From assembly GCF_947504105.1 (NCBI RefSeq), contig NZ_CANNGP010000014.1, positions 28,265-92,264 of the forward strand: a stretch of DNA of 64,000 bases, in the 5' to 3' direction. The translations under genes were made by a program, and so were the position numbers. This document shows, piece by piece, positions 18,027 through 25,353 of the stretch. Source of the stretch: an uncultured Tateyamaria sp. GTDB taxonomy: Bacteria; Pseudomonadota; Alphaproteobacteria; Rhodobacterales; Rhodobacteraceae. Below the pieces are notes generated by a model, which saw nothing but the letters and a program-made list of their open reading frames with translations, searched no databases and was not told the DNA's origin. Within the stretch, counting starts at the first letter, position 1; each line of letters starts with the position of its first letter.

Positions 18027-18701
18027 TCAGCGCGGGCTGCGGTTGGTGCGCAGCACGAAGTAGGCGGTCATCAGCACCCAGATCGCCGCAAGCGAAAACC
18101 AGGTGATTGCGTATTGCAGGTGATCGTTCGGAATGCCAGCGGTGTCTACAGGCCAAGGCGTCACGCCAAGGTCTGTTTCCGGCGCGTCGCGCAGAACTAC
18201 CATGATGGGCTGTGTATTCAGCACCTCGGCCATTGCAGGCACATCACGGGCAAACCAGAGCTTTGCTTCAATGTCGGGCGCCGGTGTGAACTTGTCGGCT
18301 TCGTTCGGTGCATCAAGGTTGCCAATAAGCGTAAGGCGCATCTGTGGCGCGCCTCGCACGTCGAGCTCGTCCATCTGCCAGCCAGTATCAACAAGCACCG
18401 GGCCAAAGCCCTCAACGTCAAACGGGCGAATAATGCGGTGTACGGCGCCCGTCGTTCTACGGGAGGCGAGCATACGGATATGTTCTGAGCCGAATGCACC
18501 TGTCACTTCAACAGGTGCATACCGTTGAAAGGAGGGTTCCAGAGCCTCTTTAAGTGGAACGGGCTGCGCAGAAATCTGCGCCTCGATCCGCGCAAGCAAG
18601 TCTTGCTTCCACGACAACCTCTGAACTTGCCAGGTGCCAAGACTGATCAGGATTCCCGCCCCCATCAACCCGAATGTCATCAGAAAGAGTAAGCGACGCA
18701 T
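18027..18701 (-). CDS. SURF1-family cytochrome oxidase assembly protein
   Basis: This 224-residue inner-membrane protein is a SURF1 homologue, which helps insert heme a into cytochrome c oxidase subunit I. It has one membrane helix at each end ('LFLMTFGLMGAGILISLGTW' and 'WFSLAAIWVLMTAYFVL') with a periplasmic domain between them. The N-terminal 'LGTWQVQRLSWKQDLL' and the motif 'VLVDTGWQMDE' match the family. A hairpin separates it from ctaE, 76 bases upstream, but thrC follows at 13 bases. Confidence 0.92.
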   Translation of the reverse strand: MRRLLFLMTFGLMGAGILISLGTWQVQRLSWKQDLLARIEAQISAQPVPLKEALEPSFQRYAPVEVTGAFGSEHIRMLASRRTTGAVHRIIRPFDVEGFGPVLVDTGWQMDELDVRGAPQMRLTLIGNLDAPNEADKFTPAPDIEAKLWFARDVPAMAEVLNTQPIMVVLRDAPETDLGVTPWPVDTAGIPNDHLQYAITWFSLAAIWVLMTAYFVLRTNRSPR

Positions 18702-18728
18702 GCGTCCGTTTGCCCTGCCCTAAAGTGA

Positions 18729-18753
18729 AAAGCGCGCGGAGACCGCGCGCTTT
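18729..18753 (-). terminator. Hairpin between ctaE and SURF1
   Basis: On the minus strand AAAGCGCGCGG pairs perfectly with CCGCGCGCTTT around a three-base loop, followed by TTCACTTTA. It lies 25 bases after ctaE and could reduce read-through into SURF1-thrC or protect the ctaE transcript. Confidence 0.55.
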
Positions 18754-18777
18754 GATCATTCTTGCGTAAGACGCGGT

Positions 18778-19635
18778 CTAGTGGTCAAGGCCCGGCATTG
18801 TACCCACGCCCCAGATGTAAACGGCGAAGAACAGGAAGAGCCAGACAACATCCACGAAGTGCCAGTACCAAGCTGCCGCCTCGAACCCGATGTGTTTCTC
18901 AGCGGAGAAGTGGCCCTTCATCGCGCGCAACAGGCACACGAACAGGAAGATCGTTCCGATGATCACATGCGCGCCGTGAAAACCGGTGGCCATGAAGAAG
19001 TTCGAGAAGAACTTGTCGCCGCCGAATTCCCAACCTTGATACAGCAGGTAGGAATATTCGTAGGCTTGCAGCGCGGTGAACGCCACACCGAGTACAACAG
19101 AGATGGCCAGACCGTTGATCACAGCCTTGCGTGCGCCGCCATGCACCAGCGCGTGGTGCGCCCATGTCACGGCACATCCCGACAACAACAGGATCAGCGT
19201 ATTGATCAGCGGCAGGTGGAACGCGTCCACGTGGTAAATCTCGGGCTGTACATATTCCGTGCCGACATATTCGCTCATAGGGTACATGGCGTTCTTGAAG
19301 AACGACCAGAACCACGCAGCAAAGAACATCACTTCGGACATGATGAACAGGATGAAGCCATAGCGCAGGCCGATACGAACCACGGGCGTATGATCCCCGA
19401 CCTTACTTTCTGCAACCACATCAGTCCACCAGCCGAACATGGTGTAAAGGACCGCGACGAAGCCGATCAGGAACAGCCAGGGGCCGCTCAGTTCGATCGA
19501 CTTGAAAAAGATGGTCATGCCGCCGGACATCCAGGCGACAGCGCCAAACAGCATGGTGAAACCGGCCAAGGCACCCAGCAGGGGCCAGGTCGATGGCGCA
19601 AGAATGTGGTAGTCGTGGTTTTTTGCGTGGGCCAT
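18778..19635 (-). CDS. ctaE: Cytochrome c oxidase subunit III
   Basis: A 285-residue seven-helix membrane protein, subunit III of the aa3-type heme-copper oxidase. Conserved parts are '[20 protein letters not shown]' at the start, '[20 protein letters not shown]' in the third helix region, '[12 protein letters not shown]', the long '[20 protein letters not shown]' helix and the end '[19 protein letters not shown]'. It lies ten bases after ctaG in the ctaC-ctaB-ctaG-ctaE order known from Paracoccus and Rhodobacter. Subunit I (ctaD) is not in the window. Confidence 0.96.
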   Translation of the reverse strand: MAHAKNHDYHILAPSTWPLLGALAGFTMLFGAVAWMSGGMTIFFKSIELSGPWLFLIGFVAVLYTMFGWWTDVVAESKVGDHTPVVRIGLRYGFILFIMSEVMFFAAWFWSFFKNAMYPMSEYVGTEYVQPEIYHVDAFHLPLINTLILLLSGCAVTWAHHALVHGGARKAVINGLAISVVLGVAFTALQAYEYSYLLYQGWEFGGDKFFSNFFMATGFHGAHVIIGTIFLFVCLLRAMKGHFSAEKHIGFEAAAWYWHFVDVVWLFLFFAVYIWGVGTMPGLDH

Positions 19636-19645
19636 TGTCCGTCCC

Positions 19646-20224
19646 TCAGTTCAGGTTTGTATCGTTCTCTTGCTCAAGGGTGGCAAAGCCTTCGGGCAGG
19701 TCGATTTGGTAAAAAGTGTAGCTCAGCGTGATGGTGTGCACGTATTTTGCATCGCGATCAGTAACGATCTCGGGGTCGACATAGAACGTGACCGGCATCA
19801 TCACGCGTTCACCCGGTTGCAGCACCTGCTCTTCAAAGCAGAAGCAGTCGATCTTGGAGAAAAAGCCACCCGCCTCATACGGCGCCACATTGTAGCTGGC
19901 CGAGCCTGCGATGGGTTTGTCCGTCGGGTTATAGGCTTCGTAGAAGGCAAGCCCTGTCTCGCCGATGCGCAACTCCATCTCGCGGACTTCCGGTTTGAAC
20001 TGCCACGGCATGGATCGCTCAAGCGACGCGTCAAAGCGTACCTTGATCGTTTGCTCCAGAATGTCGTCGCTGGCGACTTCGGATATGCCCGGCGTGCCAC
20101 CGAAACCTGTGACGCGACAGAACCAGTCGTAGAATGGGACGGAGGCCCAAGCGAGGCCGCCCATGAACATGACCAGACCCAATGTCTGAAAAACCGTCTT
20201 TTGTGGCCCAGAGAGGTGGCGCAT
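19646..20224 (-). CDS. ctaG: Cytochrome c oxidase assembly protein CtaG/Cox11
   Basis: A 192-residue Cox11-type copper chaperone that builds the CuB site of cytochrome c oxidase. It has one N-terminal membrane helix ('[20 protein letters not shown]') and a periplasmic immunoglobulin-like domain with the copper motif '[16 protein letters not shown]' near residue 125. The '[15 protein letters not shown]' segment just after the helix carries another conserved cysteine. Its start codon overlaps the stop of the 53-residue protein by one base (TAATG). Confidence 0.95.
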   Translation of the reverse strand: MRHLSGPQKTVFQTLGLVMFMGGLAWASVPFYDWFCRVTGFGGTPGISEVASDDILEQTIKVRFDASLERSMPWQFKPEVREMELRIGETGLAFYEAYNPTDKPIAGSASYNVAPYEAGGFFSKIDCFCFEEQVLQPGERVMMPVTFYVDPEIVTDRDAKYVHTITLSYTFYQIDLPEGFATLEQENDTNLN

Positions 20225-20385
20225 TACTGTGTCTCCTCGTTCCTGGGCAGCTCGAACGCGCCGCCCGTAATTTTTACAAATGTCAAAGCCAGTACCAAAA
20301 CAACGAACGCCGCCAGCATCAGGCCTACGCCTACATTGCGTCCTTTGCGACGTTGGTGGATCTCATGCTCAGCCTTGATGCTCAT
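20224..20385 (-). CDS. 53-residue single-helix membrane protein between ctaB and ctaG
   Basis: A short gene that length filters would skip. The product begins MSIKAEHEIHQRRKGRNVG, has one hydrophobic helix ('VGLMLAAFVVLVLALTF') and a short periplasmic tail ending 'FELPRNEETQ'. Its ATG overlaps the ctaB stop by four bases (ATGA) and its TAA overlaps the ctaG start by one base, so translation is coupled on both sides. Small proteins at this spot, called CoxF-like or oxidase-assembly small proteins, occur in related alphaproteobacteria; the exact role is not known to me. Position and coupling make it very likely to be real and oxidase-related. Confidence 0.85.
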   Translation of the reverse strand: MSIKAEHEIHQRRKGRNVGVGLMLAAFVVLVLALTFVKITGGAFELPRNEETQ

Positions 20386-21320
20386 GCCCAGATTCCCCAG
20401 ACCGCTGGCAGCATCGCTTCGACCAAGATCGCGCCAAAGTGCAGGAACAGATACAGCAGCGACAGTTTGAAGAACGATTTTTCTACAGCATAGCCATCGG
20501 CCTCGGCCTGCCCCTCATCCCGGCGCCAGATATCGAAAGCCCCCTTGAGGAACAGTACATTCAGAACCACAGCCACGGTCAGATAGACTGGACCACCAAT
20601 GGCCGTAAATGCAGTGCCAACCGCAAGCGCGACCAACAGTACCGTATAGATCAAAATATGCAGACGGGTTGCCTTGCGCCCATGCGTGACGGTCAGCATC
20701 GGCACGCCTGCGTCGTCGTAGTCTGACTTCATGAACAACGCCAGCGCCCAGAAGTGCGGCGGCGTCCACATGAAGATCAGGGCGAACATCAACCATGCCT
20801 CGACCGACATGGAGCCAGTTGCAATGACCCAACCGATGACCGGAGGGAATGCACCAGCAGCGCCACCGATCACGATGTTCTGCGGTGTCGACCGCTTCAA
20901 CCACATCGAATAGATCACGGCGTAAAAGAAGATGGTGAATGCCAGAAGACCTGCGGCCAGCAGATTGGCGCTGAGCGCCAGCATCACGACCGACATGCCC
21001 GACAGGGCCACGCCCAGAACCTTGGCCTCGTCCGGTGTGACTTTGCCCGCAGGAATGGGGCGCTTGACGGTCCGCTTCATCACGGCGTCGATATCCGCGT
21101 CCCACCACATGTTTAGCGCACCCGACGCCCCGGCTCCGATGGCAACAAACAAAATGGATGCAAATGCGATGACAGGGTGCACTGAACTAGGCGCAGCAAG
21201 CAAACCGACCAAAGCCGTAAACACCACAAGCGACATAACGCGCGGCTTTAGCAGCGCGAAATAGTCACCAAGGCTTGCTTCGGCCTCGTGGGTCTGATGC
21301 TGGTAGCTGACGTCCGTCAT
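20382..21320 (-). CDS. ctaB: Protoheme IX farnesyltransferase (heme O synthase)
   Basis: A 312-residue UbiA-family prenyltransferase that attaches a farnesyl group to heme b, giving heme O, the precursor of heme a for cytochrome oxidase. The first DxxxD prenyl-diphosphate motif is in 'NMWWDADIDAVMKRT' followed by 'RPIPAGKV', and the second polar loop is 'FMKSDYDDAGVPMLTV'. Nine hydrophobic segments fit the family. It lies 53 bases after ctaC, with a palindromic hairpin repeat in that gap, and overlaps the next small gene. Confidence 0.96.
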   Translation of the reverse strand: MTDVSYQHQTHEAEASLGDYFALLKPRVMSLVVFTALVGLLAAPSSVHPVIAFASILFVAIGAGASGALNMWWDADIDAVMKRTVKRPIPAGKVTPDEAKVLGVALSGMSVVMLALSANLLAAGLLAFTIFFYAVIYSMWLKRSTPQNIVIGGAAGAFPPVIGWVIATGSMSVEAWLMFALIFMWTPPHFWALALFMKSDYDDAGVPMLTVTHGRKATRLHILIYTVLLVALAVGTAFTAIGGPVYLTVAVVLNVLFLKGAFDIWRRDEGQAEADGYAVEKSFFKLSLLYLFLHFGAILVEAMLPAVWGIWA

Positions 21321-21342
21321 ATGCGTCTCTGCCTGAAAAATC

Positions 21343-21369
21343 GTAAGGCGGAGGTGTCCTCCGCCCTAC
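21343..21369 (-). repeat. Palindromic hairpin repeat, copy 1
   Basis: The core GGCGGAGG-TGT-CCTCCGCC, flanked by GTA and TAC, forms a perfect hairpin in the ctaC-ctaB gap. Close copies occur at 49634-49660 and, reversed, at 53008-53031, with a variant at 53049-53071. In this operon it may set the ratio of ctaC to downstream message. Confidence 0.7.
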
Positions 21370-21373
21370 CCGA

Positions 21374-22255
21374 TTAGTTTGATGCGACTTGGAAATCTTG
21401 CGGTGTGCCGGCGAATTCTGCCTTCGCACCGGACAACCACTCGGCGTATGCTTCCTCGCTCACCACTTTGACGGTGATTGGCATGTAAGCGTGCGCAATA
21501 CTGCACAGCTCAGAACACTGACCGAAGTAAATGCCTTCCTTCTCTGCCGTGAACCACAGTTCAGCCAGGCGGCCAGGTACGGCGTCCTGCTTCACACCAA
21601 AGGCGGGAATGGTCCAGGCGTGGATCACGTCAGCGCCAGTCACCTGTACAACGATGGTTTTGCCAACCGGCACAACGACAGCGTTGTCAGTTGCCAGCAG
21701 GAAGTCTTCGCGGCTGTACCCTGCATCAACAAGCGCCTGCTCAGTATCGGGCGTCAGGGAATTGTCACCACCAGTTGCGGGTGCGCCGATCATGTAGCTG
21801 TCAAACGCAAACCCTTCGTCCACGTACTCGTATCCCCAGAACCACTGGTAGCCAGTCGCTTTGATGGTCACGTCTGCTTCGGGGATTTCTTGCTGGTGGA
21901 ACAGCGTGGGCAGCGAAAACGCACCGATGAACACCAAAACAACGATCGGGATAACTGTCCAAGCAATCTCGACCGAGGTGTTGTGGGTGAAGCTGGCAGG
22001 CTCCGGGTTGCGCTTGCGGTTATACCGCACAATCACCCAAGCCATCAGACCGGTCACGAACAGAGTGATCAAGGTGATGATGACAAGGATCATGCCGTCC
22101 AGCCACTGCAGGCGACGGGCGATTTCCGTGGCTGCAGGCTGAAAGCCCATCGCACCATCCACGGGGCGGCCAATCACCTCAAGGCCGTCTTGGGCCCAGG
22201 CCGGGGCGGCAGCAAGGGCGCTCAGCACACCCGAAATCGAGAAAAGCTTTTTCAT
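21374..22255 (-). CDS. ctaC: Cytochrome c oxidase subunit II
   Basis: The 293-residue precursor has a signal peptide ('[16 protein letters not shown]') and two membrane helices, then a periplasmic cupredoxin domain that receives electrons from cytochrome c. The CuA centre is complete: '[16 protein letters not shown]' supplies both cysteines and the histidine. The aromatic patch '[10 protein letters not shown]' lies upstream. I chose the ATG at 22255, preceded by AGGACG, which starts the signal peptide; an upstream ATG at 22282 adds nine charged residues. This is the first gene of the minus-strand operon and shares a 190-base divergent region with tldD. Confidence 0.96.
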   Translation of the reverse strand: MKKLFSISGVLSALAAAPAWAQDGLEVIGRPVDGAMGFQPAATEIARRLQWLDGMILVIITLITLFVTGLMAWVIVRYNRKRNPEPASFTHNTSVEIAWTVIPIVVLVFIGAFSLPTLFHQQEIPEADVTIKATGYQWFWGYEYVDEGFAFDSYMIGAPATGGDNSLTPDTEQALVDAGYSREDFLLATDNAVVVPVGKTIVVQVTGADVIHAWTIPAFGVKQDAVPGRLAELWFTAEKEGIYFGQCSELCSIAHAYMPITVKVVSEEAYAEWLSGAKAEFAGTPQDFQVASN

Positions 22256-22443
22256 CTGGTCGTCCTGATCTTGAGTGATCAATATTTTGGTTCGGAGAAA
22301 GGCCGCAGTACACGCTGCGTTCGCCTCCCGTTGTATTGTCGCGACTTACAATCATATCTTGGCTGCAAGATAAAGACATAAGGGGCGCGTCAAACGGACG
22401 CTTGCCGTGGCGAAATGCCCCACAGCACACCGGAGTATACCAT

Positions 22444-23865
22444 ATGACCGACGCCCCTTTTGCACCGCTGGATCGGGATATTGACCGCACAGTGGCCTTG
22501 CAGGTGTTGCGCGACGCCACAGCTGGCGCGGACGACGGCGAATTGTTCCTTGAACGCCGCCGATCAGAGGCACTGGTGTACGATGACGGTCGCCTCAAGA
22601 CAGCCAGCTATGATGCAGCGCAGGGTTTTGGCCTGCGCGCAGTAAGAGGAGAAGTGGCTGGTTACGCGCATTCCACCGAAATTTCTGAATCCGCGCTGCG
22701 CCGCGCGTCAGAGACTGCGCGCCTCGCTGTAGGGGACGGCGGCGGTACACTGGCAGACGCGCCACGATCAACCAACTCGCAACTCTATACTTCGGACGAT
22801 CCGATCGCCGGGGCCAGCTTTCCGATCAAGCTGGAGACGCTGAAGGAAATCGACGCCTATGTCCGCGATCTTGATTCGCGCGTCGTTCAAGTGTCAGCCT
22901 CCCTCGCCGCTTCGATTCAGGAGGTCGAGATTTTGCGTCCCGAGGGTCATTCGGTGCGTGATATCCGCCCGATGACCCGGCTGAACATCTCCGTCATCGT
23001 CGAACAGAATGGACGCCGCGAAAGTGGCAGCGCTGGTGGCGGTGGGCGCGTGGGCCTGGATGGCCTGATCGACCGCAGTGATTGGCAGGCCAAGGCACGT
23101 GAGGCACTTCGGGTCGCAGTGGTGAACCTTGATGCGGTACCCGCCCCTGCTGGTGTTATGGACGTCGTTCTTGGTCCCGGCTGGCCCGGCATTCTTCTGC
23201 ACGAAGCGATTGGCCACGGGCTCGAAGGAGACTTCAATCGTAAAGGCAGCTCGGCCTTTGCCGGCTTGATGGGCGAAAGGATTGCTGCGCCCGGTGTAAC
23301 GGTGCTGGACGATGGCACAATTCCAGACCGACGCGGGTCGATCACCGTGGATGATGAAGGCACACCTTCGGCCAAGAATACACTGATCGAGGATGGCATC
23401 CTTGTTGGCTACATGCAGGATCGCCAAAACGCTCGGCTGATGGGCGTGAAAGCAACTGGCAACGGGCGGCGACAAAGCTACGCACACGCACCGATGCCGC
23501 GCATGACCAATACGTACATGTTGGGCGGTGACAGCACGCCAGAAGACATCGTGGCCGACCTCAAGGATGGGATTTATGCCGTGGGCTTTGGAGGCGGGCA
23601 GGTCGATATCACCAATGGCAAGTTCGTGTTTTCCTGTACCGAGGCCTACCGCGTGGAAAACGGCAAGGTCGGCGCACCGGTCAAGGGGGCAACGCTGATT
23701 GGCGACGGAGCCACAGCGCTCAAACAAATCCGAGGAATCGGAAATGACATGGCGCTTGATCCCGGCATGGGCAATTGCGGCAAGGCAGGTCAGTGGGTGC
23801 CTGTCGGCGTTGGTCAGCCAACCCTGATGATCGGTGGGCTGACCGTTGGCGGATCTGCGGCCTGA
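22444..23865 (+). CDS. tldD: Metalloprotease TldD
   Basis: A 473-residue TldD, which with TldE/PmbA forms a heterodimeric zinc protease that digests unfolded peptides and matures some modified peptides and antitoxins. The catalytic motif HExxxH is in 'ILLHEAIGHGLEGDFNRKGS' near residue 255, and the distal cysteine region falls in 'FVFSCTEAYRVENG'. The C-terminal 'GMGNCGKAGQWVPVGVGQPT' is also typical. The ATG at 22444 gives the standard length; the open frame extends 36 codons upstream without conservation. No pmbA is present in the window. Confidence 0.95.
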   Translation: MTDAPFAPLDRDIDRTVALQVLRDATAGADDGELFLERRRSEALVYDDGRLKTASYDAAQGFGLRAVRGEVAGYAHSTEISESALRRASETARLAVGDGGGTLADAPRSTNSQLYTSDDPIAGASFPIKLETLKEIDAYVRDLDSRVVQVSASLAASIQEVEILRPEGHSVRDIRPMTRLNISVIVEQNGRRESGSAGGGGRVGLDGLIDRSDWQAKAREALRVAVVNLDAVPAPAGVMDVVLGPGWPGILLHEAIGHGLEGDFNRKGSSAFAGLMGERIAAPGVTVLDDGTIPDRRGSITVDDEGTPSAKNTLIEDGILVGYMQDRQNARLMGVKATGNGRRQSYAHAPMPRMTNTYMLGGDSTPEDIVADLKDGIYAVGFGGGQVDITNGKFVFSCTEAYRVENGKVGAPVKGATLIGDGATALKQIRGIGNDMALDPGMGNCGKAGQWVPVGVGQPTLMIGGLTVGGSAA

Positions 23866-23914
23866 ACAGGCACTGATTCCAATTGTTTAAAATGCATGAA
23901 GATTTAGCGTTTCT

Positions 23915-23956
23915 CCGTGGTTTTACACGGGGAGCGCACGCAACGCGCGTTTTTTT
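23915..23956 (+). terminator. Possible terminator after tldD
   Basis: An imperfect CTCCGTG/CACGGGGAG stem is followed by a short GCGC stem and a run of seven T. The T-run is good but the stems are weak, so this is tentative. Confidence 0.4.
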
Positions 23957-24103
23957 GGGCACCGGAACAGAAAAGATTCCTGATCAGAAATTTCGCAACA
24001 AAATCAAATAAGAAGCGGGCACATTGATATGAATGTGGCAAGTCTTCATGCGTTGTTAACCTTGCCTATTCTACAACATTCTCAGCAACGGACGGAGCCT
24101 CGG

Positions 24104-25255
24104 ATGACTGAAAAGGATACCCATCCTTCTTCCACTCACCCCCCACTCCCACCCACCTCGGAAGATGACCAGTTTGCTCGTCTCCGTCTGTTGCGCTCAC
24201 GCCGGGTCGGCATTTCTACGTATAAACGCCTGCTGATCGAACACGGCACCGCGCAAAACGCGCTGGCCGCGCTGCCTGAGGTAGCGCGCGCCGCCGGCGT
24301 TCAGAATTACCAGATATGCCCAGAAGGCGTAGTGCACGCCGAGCTGAAAGCCGGGCGTGCCACCGGCGCACGACTCGTTCCGCTCGGTGACGCAGACTAC
24401 CCCGCCCCGTTGGCGGAACTCAGCGACGCGCCGCCGTTTCTGTGGGTACTCGGCAAAACGTCTCTATTGCGCAAACCAATGATTGCACTCGTGGGTGCGC
24501 GCAATGCGTCATCGCTGGGTACGCGCATGGCGCGCTCGCTTGCGCGTGATCTTGGAGCGGAAGGTTATATTGTTGTTTCGGGGCTGGCGCGCGGTGTCGA
24601 TGCCGCCGCACATCTCGCAGCGCTTGAGACGGGTACCGTTGCGGTACAGGCTGGCGGGGTTGATACAATCTATCCCGCGGAAAATACCACTCTGGCCGAA
24701 GACATCGCAGCCAAAGGCGCGAGGATCAGTGAACAACCCATGGGCTTGCAACCGATGGCCCGGCATTTTCCTGCGCGCAACCGCATCATCTCGGGTCTGG
24801 CCCAAGCCACAATCGTGGTTGAGGCGGCGGCGAAATCCGGTAGCCTGATCACTGCACGCGATGCGCTCGATCTGGGTCGCGATGTCCTTGCGGTCCCGGG
24901 CCACCCCATGGATGCCCGTGCATCCGGGTGTAACATGCTGATCCGCGACGGAGCCACCCTGGTACGTGATGCTTCGGATGTGCTTGAGGCACTGGCACCG
25001 ATCGCGCGCGCCAAAACGCCAGAATTGCCGCTAGAAACTCCATCAAGCGCGCCCAAAGATCGCCGCAACCTTAAGGAAACCGCCGCGCTACACCAACAGA
25101 TCCTTTCACGTCTGGGTCCCTCGCCCCTGGCCGAAGATCAGTTGATCCGCGATCTCGGTGCGCCCACTGCCGCAGTGGCGCCGGTACTGGTGGAACTAGA
25201 GCTTGACGGCAGCATCGACCGTGCCCCGGGCGGTCTTCTGACCCGCGCCAGTTGA
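24104..25255 (+). CDS. dprA: DNA-processing protein DprA
   Basis: A 383-residue DprA/Smf protein that protects incoming single-stranded DNA and loads RecA during natural transformation. The Rossmann-like core shows 'IALVGARNASSLGTRMARSL', 'VVSGLARGVDAAAHLAAL', 'GGVDTIYPAENTTL', 'FPARNRIISGLA' and 'KSGSLITARDALDLGR'. A C-terminal winged-helix domain ('ILSRLGPSPLAEDQLIRDLG') is present, as in the full-length alphaproteobacterial form. The ATG at 24104 follows GGAG; an upstream ATG at 24029 adds a leader without conservation. Other competence genes are not nearby. Confidence 0.94.
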   Translation: MTEKDTHPSSTHPPLPPTSEDDQFARLRLLRSRRVGISTYKRLLIEHGTAQNALAALPEVARAAGVQNYQICPEGVVHAELKAGRATGARLVPLGDADYPAPLAELSDAPPFLWVLGKTSLLRKPMIALVGARNASSLGTRMARSLARDLGAEGYIVVSGLARGVDAAAHLAALETGTVAVQAGGVDTIYPAENTTLAEDIAAKGARISEQPMGLQPMARHFPARNRIISGLAQATIVVEAAAKSGSLITARDALDLGRDVLAVPGHPMDARASGCNMLIRDGATLVRDASDVLEALAPIARAKTPELPLETPSSAPKDRRNLKETAALHQQILSRLGPSPLAEDQLIRDLGAPTAAVAPVLVELELDGSIDRAPGGLLTRAS

Positions 25256-25353
25256 CCGCACCCCGCTGTGCCATGTTGACATTCGGGCCTTGCGCCCCAC
25301 ATGTTGCGCCGCCATAGAGCAGCAAATTATCCCGTTTGAGGTCACCCCAGTAC

